This document shows, in pieces, positions 7,034 through 14,690 of a DNA stretch of 15,686 nt. This DNA is from Pseudomonadota bacterium (GTDB lineage: Bacteria; Myxococcota; UBA9042; PHBI01): the NCBI GenBank assembly GCA_005772945.1, contig SXIE01000364.1, forward strand, positions 1 through 15,686, in the 5' to 3' direction. Under the pieces are notes generated by a model. The model ran no database searches and had not been told where the DNA came from. It worked only from the letters and a program-made list of their open reading frames with translations. How positions within the stretch are numbered: the stretch's first letter is position 1; the number at the start of each line of letters is the position of its first letter. The position numbers and the translations under genes were made by a program.

Positions 7034-7603
7034 ATGATGATCGCATGCCTCGTCGCATCGTTGCTCTTCATCCAGCCGGCGCCGACGCCGACGCCGACGC
7101 CGACCTCGCCCGAGCCCGGGCCGGACACGGACACCCGGCGGACCACGCGCGGCTACGAGACCCAGGTCCATCTCCAGCGCTTTCTGAACGACGGTTCGCG
7201 GATCCTCATGTCGATGCCGGGCCCGCGGATGGAGCTCGTCGACGTTCAGCTCGAGCAGATGGAGCGCCTCGCGAGCCTGCGTCCCGCGGGCTGGGAGGCC
7301 AGGCTCGAAACCATGCGCACGGAGGTCAACGAGGCGCTCGGCGGCCTCGATGCCCTCGCCGAGCGCGCGCAGGAATTCAAGCAGGAGCTCGTCGGACGTG
7401 CGCTCGAGCTCTGGCGGGTCGGGGTCCTTCCGGGTCTGCGCGGCGAGCCGACGCAGGACCCCTACGCGATCGATTGCCGGGATCTCTTCCTCAACCTCGC
7501 GACCTCCGACACGCTGCGCGAGCTGCGCACGCTCGACCTCGCGCCCCGCCTGGCCACCTTGCGCAAGCGCCTGGCGGCCATTCCCGTGCCACCTCGGCCG
7601 TAG
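7034..7603 (+). CDS. Small secreted protein with Pro-Thr linker, function unknown
   Basis: A 189-aa protein starting at tandem ATG codons (7034 or 7037). Residues 1-16 form a short hydrophobic signal sequence (MMIACLVASLLFIQPA), followed by a Pro-Thr run encoded by four copies of a GCCGAC hexamer and a Pro/Asp-rich stretch. The remaining 150 residues are predicted largely helical and charged, with leucine-rich heptad-like spacing, and no motif I can name. A Cys at residue 5 is not in a lipobox. It is a likely periplasmic helical protein. It lies 40 bases after the 513-aa membrane protein gene and ends 15 bases before the convergent lipoprotein gene, with no obvious terminator between. Confidence 0.7.
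   Translation: MMIACLVASLLFIQPAPTPTPTPTSPEPGPDTDTRRTTRGYETQVHLQRFLNDGSRILMSMPGPRMELVDVQLEQMERLASLRPAGWEARLETMRTEVNEALGGLDALAERAQEFKQELVGRALELWRVGVLPGLRGEPTQDPYAIDCRDLFLNLATSDTLRELRTLDLAPRLATLRKRLAAIPVPPRP
7081..7104 (+). repeat. Four tandem GCCGAC hexamers encoding a Pro-Thr run
   Basis: Four exact, adjacent copies of GCCGAC lie just after the signal-peptide codons of the small secreted protein gene. In that frame they encode alternating Pro and Thr, a typical flexible linker. A six-base unit keeps the frame when copies are gained or lost. Confidence 0.85.
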
Positions 7604-7618
7604 CGTCGTGCAGGGAGA

Positions 7619-9478
7619 TCAATGCTCTGCCGGCTCCGGCATGAGCGTGTTCATCTCGCGGCGCAGACGAATCAACTTCATCATGAGCGCCTCGTGCGCG
7701 GCCTCGCCCTCGCCCAGTCGCGCCCACGCGGTGAGCAGCGATCCCAGCGTCCTACCCGGCGGCAGCGCAAGCGTGCCCTGAACGACCAGGTCGTCCCCTG
7801 TCACCATCAGGCTCGCAGTGATGCGTCCCAGGTGTGCGCGCAGCGCGAGCGCCCGCTCCCGACTGGCGGTGATGTTCGCGAGCAGCTCGTCCTCCAGGGT
7901 TCCGAGCGCCGCGAGGTCCTCGAGCCAGGCCCGCGGCGGCAACGCGCCCTTGGGGATCTCCGGCTGAAGCTCGGCGCGCTCGACCGGCCGCGCGTCGATC
8001 CCCAGCGCAAAGGGGCCGAGTAGCGACGGCTCGAGCACGAGGACCGCCGACCATCCAGGCGCCTCCAGCAGGGCGCGTGCCTCCGGCGCAATCGGCGCGG
8101 CCACCGGACGGCGCAAGAGCTGCTTCGCGCCCACGCCCGATCCCCACCGAACGGTCACGTCATCACCGGCGACGTCGACGCGCGCGACGGCCGTTCCGCG
8201 GTCGACAATCTCATAGCCCGCACCGCTCGCAACGAGGAGCTCTGCGGTTTCGGGGGTTTTCTGCGCTCGCGCGAGGAGCGCGCCGAGGGCGGCCGGATCG
8301 CGCACGCCGGCCACCACCTGCGAGCCCAGTGTTCGCGGGACGCCATCGACCACGTAGGCCGTCTCGAACCAGGTCGCCGAGCCATCGAGCCACGCGGGCG
8401 CCGTCGCGAGGTAGCTCCCGCCGAAGGTCTTGTCGAGGCTCTCGAACATCGGGCCGGTGAGGCTCTTGGCCAAGGAATGCACCACGCCGATATCGAGCCG
8501 GACGGCGACCAGCATCGCGACCGCGTCGTCGACCCCACCAAGCCCACCGAGAGCGCGGAGCCCAGTAGGCGCCACGCCCGAGGACGGCGGCGCCAGCGCC
8601 TTCGGTAGGATCCATCCGGGTTGGCCATAGATCCGCAGCTCGAGGCCGAGCTCCGCAGGGCGTACCCGGAGGAGGCCGATCCCGAACCGCACGCCGCCAT
8701 AGAGCCCGTCGAACGCCGCCTCGCCTCGTGTCTTGGTCTCGGCGTAGACGGCGCGGACCTCGGCGTCGAGCGTCAGCACCTCCTCCCAACGTTGCGTTTC
8801 CGTCGCATTGCCGCTCGCACGCGCCGCCTCGCGCGCGGAGATCCACTCGGTGGCTGGCGGTAGCGGGGGCTCGGCCTCATCCCGCGAACGCACACGCACG
8901 AACGCGAAAGTCGCGTCCCCCGCGGTCGCAAACGCGGTCGCCGCCTCGCCGATGGCGCCCAACGCTTCGCTCTGCGGGAACCCGAGGAGATCGCGCTCGC
9001 CCGCCGCGTCCGCGACGACCATGAATCGGCCCGCCGCGCGAACCACCACCCCCGGTCCCGCGAGCTCGGCCTCGGCGCGCGCGCGGTCGAGGACCGGCAA
9101 GACCGCCGCGAAGGCTTTGCCACCCGTGAGTAGCGCCAGCGCCCACGGTCCCTTGGGATCCAGCCCCGCGGCTTCGAGGCGCCCGTGCACAGCCACGAGG
9201 CGCGCCCCGACCGGACTTCCCTCTGAACGCGCCGACGCCACGCGGCGTTGCGCGGCGAGCCCGAGCGCCGAGCTCAGCAGCGTTTCGGCCCCGTCCAGCG
9301 CGTGCCCCGCCACGACCGCGAAGGCCTTCGAAGGCACCAGGTCCAGCGGGCTCTCGGCGGCCCGCGCCGTTGCCGCGACGGCGTCGTTGGAATCGTCGGT
9401 GACCGGCCTCGGCGCTCGCGCGCAGCTCGCCAGAACGCCCAATGCGAGAACCCAAACAGCGGAAGAGAAGGCGTGCAC
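7619..9478 (-). CDS. Large lipoprotein, function unknown
   Basis: A 619-aa protein with a GTG start at 9478 and a lipoprotein signal: hydrophobic residues 7-16 and lipobox LASC with Cys19. The mature protein is Ala/Leu/Gly-rich with many alternating hydrophobic strands such as KAFAVVAGHAL, AVAMLVAVRLDIG and SLMVTGDDLVVQGTLALP. This suggests a mostly beta/alpha periplasmic fold, repeated in loosely similar blocks. No catalytic motif or named domain was recognised. The C-terminal 60 residues end in a helical Met/Arg-rich segment. No Shine-Dalgarno is visible before the GTG. It converges with the small secreted protein gene at 7603 and lies 63 bases downstream of the small membrane protein gene on the same strand, so a shared transcript is possible. 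Membrane-surface lipoproteins of this size and composition are common in myxobacteria. Confidence 0.82.
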   Translation of the reverse strand: MHAFSSAVWVLALGVLASCARAPRPVTDDSNDAVAATARAAESPLDLVPSKAFAVVAGHALDGAETLLSSALGLAAQRRVASARSEGSPVGARLVAVHGRLEAAGLDPKGPWALALLTGGKAFAAVLPVLDRARAEAELAGPGVVVRAAGRFMVVADAAGERDLLGFPQSEALGAIGEAATAFATAGDATFAFVRVRSRDEAEPPLPPATEWISAREAARASGNATETQRWEEVLTLDAEVRAVYAETKTRGEAAFDGLYGGVRFGIGLLRVRPAELGLELRIYGQPGWILPKALAPPSSGVAPTGLRALGGLGGVDDAVAMLVAVRLDIGVVHSLAKSLTGPMFESLDKTFGGSYLATAPAWLDGSATWFETAYVVDGVPRTLGSQVVAGVRDPAALGALLARAQKTPETAELLVASGAGYEIVDRGTAVARVDVAGDDVTVRWGSGVGAKQLLRRPVAAPIAPEARALLEAPGWSAVLVLEPSLLGPFALGIDARPVERAELQPEIPKGALPPRAWLEDLAALGTLEDELLANITASRERALALRAHLGRITASLMVTGDDLVVQGTLALPPGRTLGSLLTAWARLGEGEAAHEALMMKLIRLRREMNTLMPEPAEH

Positions 9479-9513
9479 CCGCGCAGTCTACGCGATGCGC
9501 GCCGTCTGCAAAG

Positions 9514-9534
9514 GCCCCGCTGGAGGCGCGGGGC
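9514..9534 (-). terminator. Possible weak terminator hairpin after the small membrane protein gene
   Basis: GCCCCGC (9514-9520) and GCGGGGC (9528-9534) form a perfect 7-bp GC stem with a 7-base loop, eight bases past the minus-strand stop at 9542. On the minus strand it is followed by only a short CTTT, so it is at best a weak intrinsic terminator or a processing hairpin. Confidence 0.35.
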
Positions 9535-9541
9535 GCGCACC

Positions 9542-9838
9542 TCAGGCCTTGGCCACGATCACCGCGAGCGTCGTCGCGAGCGCCGCCACCGTCAGCGCAT
9601 AGCCGCCGAGCGCCATCGTCGCGCGCGTCGCAAGCGCCCGCCCCTTGTGCTTGGGCCCGCCGTCCCAGGTCGACAGCACGTACACCGGCTGCTGGTGCCC
9701 TGCGAAGAACCCGGCCGTGATGGAGTCCCACGCGCCGCCGCGCTGGGTGGTGGCGGTCTGGGACAAGCGATAGACCACCTTCGCGAAGACCGCGATCGAC
9801 CAAGCCGCCAACAGCATCAGCACCGGAACGAGAATCAT
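9542..9838 (-). CDS. Small two-helix membrane protein, function unknown
   Basis: A 98-aa protein with a good ribosome site (GGGGAG, complement at 9844-9849, five bases before the ATG at 9838). Hydrophobic segments at residues 2-21 and about 72-95 bracket a polar middle with Gln/Gly/His/Trp residues (GAWDSITAGFFAGHQQPVYVLSTWDGG). Both ends are therefore in the membrane with a 45-residue loop on one side. I do not recognise the family. The next gene on this strand is the 619-aa lipoprotein, 63 bases on and past a GC hairpin. Upstream is a divergent 180-base gap facing the split lipoprotein gene at 10019. Confidence 0.72.
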   Translation of the reverse strand: MILVPVLMLLAAWSIAVFAKVVYRLSQTATTQRGGAWDSITAGFFAGHQQPVYVLSTWDGGPKHKGRALATRATMALGGYALTVAALATTLAVIVAKA

Positions 9839-9929
9839 GGGAGCTCCCCGCGGCGCCCCCGTGAGGTCCGGGACGCCAAGCGCGCGGGCACCTAACAGCC
9901 CCTCGCGATCGGGTCAAGCGCCCGGCCGG

Positions 9930-9988
9930 ATGGTGGTCTGGTAGTTTGCTATTTCTATAGAGGCGCCGCATCACGGGCCTGAGGGCCC
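9930..9988 (+). promoter_or_regulatory. AT-rich patch and hairpin in the divergent intergenic gap
   Basis: The 180-base gap between divergent genes (9839-10018) has the only AT-rich patch nearby, 9944-9961, ending in TATAGA (9956-9961), a 4-of-6 match to a -10 box. No -35 match is seen. Just downstream, GGGCC and GGCCC (9975-9979 and 9984-9988) form a 5-bp hairpin with loop TGAG. It is a plausible promoter and leader for the gene at 10019. Confidence 0.3.
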
Positions 9989-10018
9989 AACCATCCCCGA
10001 CAGGACAGCGATCGAACC

Positions 10019-11191
10019 ATGGTCCAAACCGCCGCTCTGCGCGCGCCCCTCGCGCTCGTCGCCCTCACCCTCGCGTTCGCGAATCTCCACGGCTGCGGCA
10101 CGTACCCGATCGCGATCGATCGCGACGTCCAACCGCCGCGGCCCCTCTTGCATGGGACACCGATCCTCACGTCGTGGCCCCGCGCGTCCGAGTTCGCAAG
10201 CGGCCTCAGTCACGCATCGCCGCGTGCCCGGTGCGCGGCGATGCCCGCGGGTGTCCGCGATTGGCACTCGGCCCAGGACAGCGCTCTCCACTGGCTTGCC
10301 CCGCCTGCGACCCCCGTCGAAGGGAGCGCGCCGCGGAGCTCGCGTTTCTACCTCGCGCTCATCCGCCTACGGGGCGGCGACGCCGTGCGCGCATTCCGGG
10401 ATGCGACGCGGGTGAGGCTCGGCGCCGAGGTCGGTGTCGTCGACTGCGACGGCCTCTTCTCGCTGCGGGCCACCGACGTTCCCGAGCTCTACGTCGGCAT
10501 CGAGGGCCGCGCGATCGCAATCGACAGCCAGGAGCTCGCCCTCTTCGGGCCCCCGGATCTGCGCGCGTCCGGCCTCCTCGTCTTCGCGCCCGACGACCGG
10601 TCGGACGTCGTGACCTACCGGGCCGAGCGCGCGACCATCGAAGCGCTCGCGCGAGCGCTGCCGTTGGCGACCACGCCGGAGGCGCTCTTGCCGGCGCTCG
10701 AGCGTACGCTGGCGGCGATGAGCACGAACCCGTCGCGGGCGGCGGCGCTCCGGCGCGATGTGCGCGCGGTCCTCGGGGGCCTGTCCGCGGCCGGGCGGGA
10801 CATGCTTGCCGAGGCCTGGGTCGACCGGCCGACCACCGACGTCGTCCGGCTCGCCGCCGCGCTCCACCCGTTCGTGCCTAACCTTGCGACAGAGCTCGCG
10901 ACCGCCCACATCGCCTCGCGCCAGGCAGCGCACCTGCCGTTTGCGACGGCGGGCGCGGCGATCGCGCTTCACCCGTACGGCGGGCCGTACCCGTTCTTCT
11001 CTCGCGCGCGCGGTGCCGGGGCTCGTGCCGCCGTTGGCACCGGTTGGCGCGGTCGCCGAGGCCGTCTTCGCACGCGACGACTTCGGCGGGCTCCCGCGCG
11101 ATGCCGAGTCGAAGCGCACGGGTCCTCCGATCGCAATCGAGGTCACCGAGACCCAGGACATCGCACAAAACATGATCAAGGAGCTCCGTGA
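10019..11191 (+). CDS. N-terminal part of a frameshift-split lipoprotein gene, function unknown
   Basis: The open frame starts at ATG 10019 with a signal sequence (hydrophobic residues 9-21) and a lipobox-like NLHGC with Cys26; His at -2 is unusual. The protein reads convincingly to about residue 328 (GGPYPFFSRA). After the (CG)5 tract at 11003-11012 the composition turns to Arg-rich nonsense (for example RGRRGRLRTRRLRR) until the stop at 11191. The proper continuation is in the next frame, which carries a normal-looking protein to 11969. Losing one CG unit from the tract would produce exactly this shift. The whole gene would encode about 650 residues. The N-terminal part includes a helical segment with conserved-looking VLGGLSAAGRDMLAEAW, but no named domain was recognised. 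It may be a real pseudogene, a phase-variable gene or a sequencing error. Confidence 0.7.
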   Translation: MVQTAALRAPLALVALTLAFANLHGCGTYPIAIDRDVQPPRPLLHGTPILTSWPRASEFASGLSHASPRARCAAMPAGVRDWHSAQDSALHWLAPPATPVEGSAPRSSRFYLALIRLRGGDAVRAFRDATRVRLGAEVGVVDCDGLFSLRATDVPELYVGIEGRAIAIDSQELALFGPPDLRASGLLVFAPDDRSDVVTYRAERATIEALARALPLATTPEALLPALERTLAAMSTNPSRAAALRRDVRAVLGGLSAAGRDMLAEAWVDRPTTDVVRLAAALHPFVPNLATELATAHIASRQAAHLPFATAGAAIALHPYGGPYPFFSRARGAGARAAVGTGWRGRRGRLRTRRLRRAPARCRVEAHGSSDRNRGHRDPGHRTKHDQGAP

Positions 11192-11969
11192 GGTCCGCGA
11201 AACGACCCCTCAGTGGGACGCCTGGAACGCGCGGGTGGACCAGATCCGCGCAAGTGCCGATTGGGCAAGGGCGGAGCACGCGGCGGCCGGCGCCGAGCTC
11301 GGCAATGGCGTCAAACGCATCCACGTCAACGAGATCACGACCCCGGTCGATCGCTACGGTAATCGCGCGGGCTCAGACCGCGTGACCAACGCCTATTTCG
11401 ACTACGTGCCGATGGAAACGGCGGAGATCGCATCGCTGCAAGCGCGCATGGCGTCGGCGCGGGCGGTGATCGACGCCGTCGACGCCCAAGTCGCGCGCAT
11501 GACCAAGGACGCCCCCACCCGGTCGCAAACGGTCAAGCGCCACGTCTACGTGCAGGCCTGGACCGGAGGCCTCCAGTGGCGCGTCAGCTCGCCGGCCTTG
11601 CCCGACGGCCCCATCGAATTCGACGCGGGCAAGCGCTCCGCGCTCTTCGCGAGCGAGTTGCGCTTCTCGGCGGACACGATTCGTCACCGTGACGCGACCA
11701 AGCTCGACTTCCACATCACGCACGCCGACGCGCTGCGCGAAGGACGCGAAACGCTCAAGAAGGAAGTGCTTCGCCAACTCCACGCCGGCTCGGTGGCGTT
11801 ACTCCGCGCGCGACTCGACGCCCACGTCGCGACCATCACGCCGTCGCGCCAAGTCGAAGAGCTCGCCTGGGGCTGCTACTGGTTCGGGCTCGACTGTAGC
11901 GACCATCGCTGGGTGCCGGCGCGGATCCGCTCCAAGTTCGACCGCGACAAGCCGCCGCTCGAGCCCTGA
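11013..11969 (+). pseudogene. C-terminal part of the frameshift-split lipoprotein gene
   Basis: This frame takes over from the 10019 frame at the (CG)5 tract and continues with ordinary protein sequence (VPGLVPPLAPVGAVAEAVF onward) to the stop at 11969. A GTG at 11013 or an ATG at 11172 could start it alone, but neither has a Shine-Dalgarno and no signal peptide would be present, so it is best read as the second half of one gene. Visible parts are a helical, coiled-coil-like stretch (EIASLQARMASARAVIDAVDAQVARM), a segment VNEITTPVDRYGNRAG, and a C-terminal region with two Cys (WGCYWFGLDCSD) and a basic tail. The function is unknown. It converges with the TPR gene, 21 bases away. Confidence 0.65.
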
Positions 11970-11990
11970 CGCGCGCATCGCACGCCGCGC

Positions 11991-12326
11991 TCAATCGTCG
12001 TCGAGCTCGGCCAGGATTCCGAGCGCCTCGGTGCGCGGCGCCTGGTGCCCCTGCGCCATCGCCAGCTGGATCGCGCGTCCCAACGCCTCCCGCGCCGCCG
12101 CGGCGTCCCCGACCTTCGCCAGGCACGCCCCGAGCCGCAGCCACGCGACGCAGTAGTCGGGCTTCAGTTGGACCAGCTCGCGGAACTCCGCGATGGCCTC
12201 GGGCACCCGATCCAGCTCCTCCAGGGCGGTCGCGAGGCTCCAGCGCGGCATCTCCGACTGCGGGAACTTCGCCTTCAGCGCCACGAATCTGGCGAGTCGC
12301 GGATGGGGCTCGCTCACGTCGCTCAT
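11991..12326 (-). CDS. Small TPR-repeat protein
   Basis: A 111-aa soluble protein with about two tetratricopeptide repeats, residues 26-60 (PRWSLATALEELDRVPEAIAEF...LKPD) and 60-93 (YCVAWLRLGACLAKVGDAAAAREALGRAI), showing the usual W/L-A-G-Y-A-P spacing. A clear AGGAG (complement at 12333-12337) lies six bases before the ATG, which fixes the start. TPR proteins act as protein-protein scaffolds; the partner is not evident. It is the last gene of a minus-strand run that begins near 14542, 51 bases after the membrane protein gene. The acidic end (AELDDD) is typical for small soluble TPR proteins. Confidence 0.88.
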   Translation of the reverse strand: MSDVSEPHPRLARFVALKAKFPQSEMPRWSLATALEELDRVPEAIAEFRELVQLKPDYCVAWLRLGACLAKVGDAAAAREALGRAIQLAMAQGHQAPRTEALGILAELDDD

Positions 12327-12377
12327 GCGTTTCTCCTGTCGTTGTGGGTCCAGGCCTGGCTTGCGTCGCTGGCGAAC

Positions 12378-13028
12378 TCACCGGAACGTGTCGGTCAGCT
12401 CACGCGCCTCGACCTTCTTGACCTCGCCGAGCGCCCGCCAGGACGAGAGCAGCGCGACGATCATGATGACGCGCAGAAAGATCCCGCTCGGCACCCCGCC
12501 GCGCCCGCCCGCCTGTGCGAACAGCGCGAACGTCAGCGCCGTGTCGACCAAGACGATTCCGATGGCAAAGCCGAGCGCCACCTTGCTGCGTTTCTTCAGC
12601 ACCAAGAACCCGAGCACCCCGAGCACGACCCCGGCAACGAGCGACGGCCAGCCGAACCCAATCCGCGCGACGACCGGGCTTCCGAGGCCGAGGAGCCCGC
12701 CCAACGTCGAGATCCCGCTCATCACGAAGAGCCAGAGGGCGGCCATCTTGATCGCCACGCGCGGGTCTGTCCCCGCACCCCGTAGCGGCACGCCGTCCAC
12801 CTTCAAGTCGAGCCCGGCGCGCCCAAACGTCTGGAAGAACCCGACCTGCAGCGCGCGCCCATCCGGCAACGTGAACTCACGCCCCCGCTTGAGCGCCTTC
12901 AGATTCGGAAACGGCTCCCCGAGTCGCTCGCCGTCCAGCACGACCTCGACCTGCTTCCAGATTCCGCGCCACCGAATCGTCAGCCGCTTGGGCCCATCCT
13001 TCTCGATTGCGAAATGCTGCTTACCCAT
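12378..13028 (-). CDS. Membrane protein with an N-terminal soluble beta domain, function unknown
   Basis: A 216-aa protein. Residues 1-90 form a compact beta-rich domain containing paired turns such as VVLDGERLGEPFPNL and FTLPDGRALQVGFF; the C-terminal half has four hydrophobic segments at about 93-112, 120-143, 148-170 and 181-197. A strong GGAGGG (complement at 13033-13038) sits four bases before the ATG at 13028 and decides the start; the long open frame upstream is a shadow of the acetyltransferase gene. I recall similar unnamed proteins in other large bacterial genomes but cannot assign a function. It lies 34 bases after the GNAT gene on the same strand, so co-transcription is likely. 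Confidence 0.8.
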   Translation of the reverse strand: MGKQHFAIEKDGPKRLTIRWRGIWKQVEVVLDGERLGEPFPNLKALKRGREFTLPDGRALQVGFFQTFGRAGLDLKVDGVPLRGAGTDPRVAIKMAALWLFVMSGISTLGGLLGLGSPVVARIGFGWPSLVAGVVLGVLGFLVLKKRSKVALGFAIGIVLVDTALTFALFAQAGGRGGVPSGIFLRVIMIVALLSSWRALGEVKKVEARELTDTFR

Positions 13029-13062
13029 GACGCCCTCCGCGTGCCGCCCCCGGCAGGACCCC

Positions 13063-13614
13063 TCACGCCCCGACTGGTAAACCGCGCGCCCCGGCCTGCC
13101 CCGGCCGATCGGCGACCCACACGGCCACGTCGCGCAGCGCGCCCTCCGAAAAGAGTCCGCTCTGCTCGATGCGCTCGAGCGACCAGCCGCGCCCCGCGAC
13201 CAGCCGCGCGAGCCCGGTGTCGTGGTTCGCGACCAGCATCTCGATGCGTTCGTAGTGCCGCCGCTCGAAGCCCTCCGCCAGCGCCGCGTCCCGCAGCCGC
13301 CGCCCGACCCCGCGCCCACGCAGGCTCGGCGCGACCAGAATCTGCAGCGTCGCGATGTGCCGCGCGCGCACGAACTCGCGCGGAATGAGGCGCGCCGTCC
13401 CGGCCGCGTGCCGCCCGAGCGTCGCCAAGAGCAGCGACTCGCTGCCAAAGAGCGACGCCGCCACGAAGTCGCGCCCGACCTGCTCGAGATCCGGCCCCAG
13501 CTCGTCGCGCTCGATCGGCGCGGACGGCGCATGATCGAGCGCCGAGGCGATGAGCAGCCCGATCGTCGCCGCGTCGTCGAACGTCGGGATACGGATGACG
13601 GGCTCGCCCGGCAC
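13063..13614 (-). CDS. GNAT-family N-acetyltransferase
   Basis: A 183-aa protein of the GCN5-related acetyltransferase fold, which transfers an acetyl group from acetyl-CoA to an amine. The acetyl-CoA pyrophosphate loop is RGRGVG at residues 99-104 on the end of strand beta-4 (LQILVAPSL), followed by helix alpha-3 (GRRLRDAALAEGF). A beta-5/alpha-4 segment follows with IEMLVANHDTGLARLVAGRGW, typical of the family. The GTG at 13614 is chosen because it falls two bases after the stop of the upstream secreted-protein gene and leaves a standard-length N-terminus (PVIRIPTFDDAATIG). The larger open frame upstream runs antisense-like through that neighbour and was ignored. The substrate is unknown. 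The gene sits inside a minus-strand run with unrelated small genes. Confidence 0.88.
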   Translation of the reverse strand: MPGEPVIRIPTFDDAATIGLLIASALDHAPSAPIERDELGPDLEQVGRDFVAASLFGSESLLLATLGRHAAGTARLIPREFVRARHIATLQILVAPSLRGRGVGRRLRDAALAEGFERRHYERIEMLVANHDTGLARLVAGRGWSLERIEQSGLFSEGALRDVAVWVADRPGQAGARGLPVGA

Positions 13615-13616
13615 GC

Positions 13617-14063
13617 TCAGCGCCGCCCGACCGACCAGGCGCCGCCCCCGACCTTGTTGCCGAGCGTGCCGTCCCAGCGCCCGAAGGCGGCGTCCGGATC
13701 GGCGAAGCTCCCGCGCAGCCGCACGAAATCGTGACTGCCCTCGCCGGGCGCCTGACCCGTCAAGGCCATCGCCGCATCGCCCGCGAGCGCCTGCGGCGCG
13801 AGCACAAACGTCACGCCCCCGGCCAGCCGAACCTCGGCGCTGACGATCAGGTGTCCGACCACGACGATGCGCAGCTCGGCCGCGATGGATGCGCCTCCCA
13901 GCGCCCCCTCGAACGTGCCATTGGGCAACGGGCGCGCCTTCTTCTCGACCCGCACCGGCGGCTCCGGCTTGGCCGGCGACGGCACCTCGTCGGCCCACGC
14001 CGAGCCGCCCGCGCCGATGGCCCATGCGATCCCCAAGACCCGCGCCACGCCTTGCCACTGCAT
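13617..14063 (-). CDS. Small secreted beta-rich protein, function unknown
   Basis: A 148-aa protein with a signal peptide (residues 1-25; hydrophobic core VLGIAWAIGAGG, likely signal peptidase I site after AWA). A Pro/Lys-rich linker (about 27-45) leads to a domain of alternating short strands and Gly turns, ending NKVGGGAWSVGRR. Such Gly-rich beta proteins ending in a G-G-G-x-W pattern are common as periplasmic or outer-membrane-associated proteins, but I do not recognise a named family. The start at 14063 is chosen over a longer frame to 14120 because it begins the signal peptide and is preceded by GAGGG (complement at 14068-14072) at four bases. Its stop is two bases before the acetyltransferase GTG, so the two are co-transcribed. 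Confidence 0.78.
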   Translation of the reverse strand: MQWQGVARVLGIAWAIGAGGSAWADEVPSPAKPEPPVRVEKKARPLPNGTFEGALGGASIAAELRIVVVGHLIVSAEVRLAGGVTFVLAPQALAGDAAMALTGQAPGEGSHDFVRLRGSFADPDAAFGRWDGTLGNKVGGGAWSVGRR

Positions 14064-14142
14064 CGGTCCCTCGCGATCGAAAACGCGCGCAGCATGGACG
14101 CAAACCGACCAGCGACGCAAGCGAGCCGGCGCTCACGCCCGC

Positions 14143-14397
14143 TCACGAGCGTTCGCGTGCCCGCTCGAGGACCCTGGCCGCTGCGCGCCGAATCCGCTCG
14201 TCTGCCCAGGCCTCGGTCTGCCGATTCATGGCCTCGATCGATCGGTGCTTGTAGACGCCCCGCGGAAACGTCATCGGCGCCAGCGCATCGGCCGTCGCCC
14301 AGACCTGCAGGATCGTCGGCAAGAGGCGCGGATCCGACGGCTCCATCCATAGACCATTTTCGGCTTCGTCGAGGCTCCTCAGCTTGCGAACCGCCAC
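14143..14397 (-). CDS. Small partner protein of a nucleotidyltransferase (toxin-antitoxin-like) pair
   Basis: An 84-aa soluble protein beginning MAVRKLRSLDEAENG, with a conserved-looking core FPRGVYKHRSIEAMNRQTEAW at about residues 44-65, here shortened to RGVYKHRSIEAMN. From recollection, small proteins with this RGVYK-RSIE core are usually encoded directly next to a nucleotidyltransferase gene; no activity is certain for them. The GTG start at 14397 lies one base after the stop of the 47-codon remnant at 14399-14542, a spacing that implies translational coupling. The frame extends upstream but that part is nonsense over the remnant. The C-terminal third is a basic helix (Arg/Ala-rich). The protein looks intact even though its partner gene has collapsed. 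Confidence 0.7.
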   Translation of the reverse strand: MAVRKLRSLDEAENGLWMEPSDPRLLPTILQVWATADALAPMTFPRGVYKHRSIEAMNRQTEAWADERIRRAAARVLERARERS

Positions 14398-14398
14398 G

Positions 14399-14542
14399 TC
14401 AATCCTCCAGCCGGAGCTTCTGCTCGAGGCGCGCTGCGTCCGCGAGGCCGTGCAGATTGAGCGCGACTGCTCCGACGACCTTGTACGCGACGTTCTCCGC
14501 GTGAAGCGCATGCAGTACCCGAATGACGAGCCGCCCATCCAT
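14399..14542 (-). pseudogene. Internally deleted nucleotidyltransferase remnant
   Basis: A 47-codon frame starting at ATG 14542. Its first 34 residues match the usual start of AbiEii/MNT-like nucleotidyltransferases (VIRVLHAL...YKVVGAVALNLHGLA), where a glycine-containing loop should be followed by a DxD metal site in an ATEDLD-like stretch. Instead it jumps to DAARLEQKLRLED and a stop, which resembles the extreme C-terminus of the same family. The catalytic Asp residues and well over 100 residues of the middle are missing, with the frame kept. This is an inference from remembered family sequence, not an alignment. The product cannot be catalytic. The stop is one base from the GTG of the small partner gene, so the remnant could persist as a translated leader for it. 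Confidence 0.6.
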
Positions 14543-14680
14543 GCCGGGATCCTAACACGCAAGCCGCCGCGCGCCACGCCCTCGGAGCCATGGCGAAGCC
14601 CCGCCGCGTGCTGCCCTCAGCCGAACCGCCTTGCGCGCACCGTCGCGCCAGTCCACTCTCGACCACCGCGAGGCGCCGCG

Positions 14681-14686
14681 AGGAGG
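14681..14686 (+). promoter_or_regulatory. Perfect Shine-Dalgarno of the carbonic anhydrase gene
   Basis: AGGAGG lies four bases before the ATG at 14691. It is the strongest ribosome site in the window and fixes the start, suggesting high translation compared with the coupled or leaderless-looking genes elsewhere. Confidence 0.85.
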
Positions 14687-14690
14687 TTCG

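Noticed and set aside
7627..7640. Hairpin TGCCGGCTCCGGCA as a terminator between convergent genes
   Set aside because: Short stem inside the lipoprotein coding end, with no T-run on either strand.
12350..12359. 10-bp palindrome CCAGGCCTGG upstream of the TPR gene
   Set aside because: Single, short and expected by chance at this GC content; no second half-site or promoter near it.
12045..12785. Plus-strand open frame of 246 codons
   Set aside because: Antisense to the TPR and membrane protein genes, both of which have clear ribosome sites.
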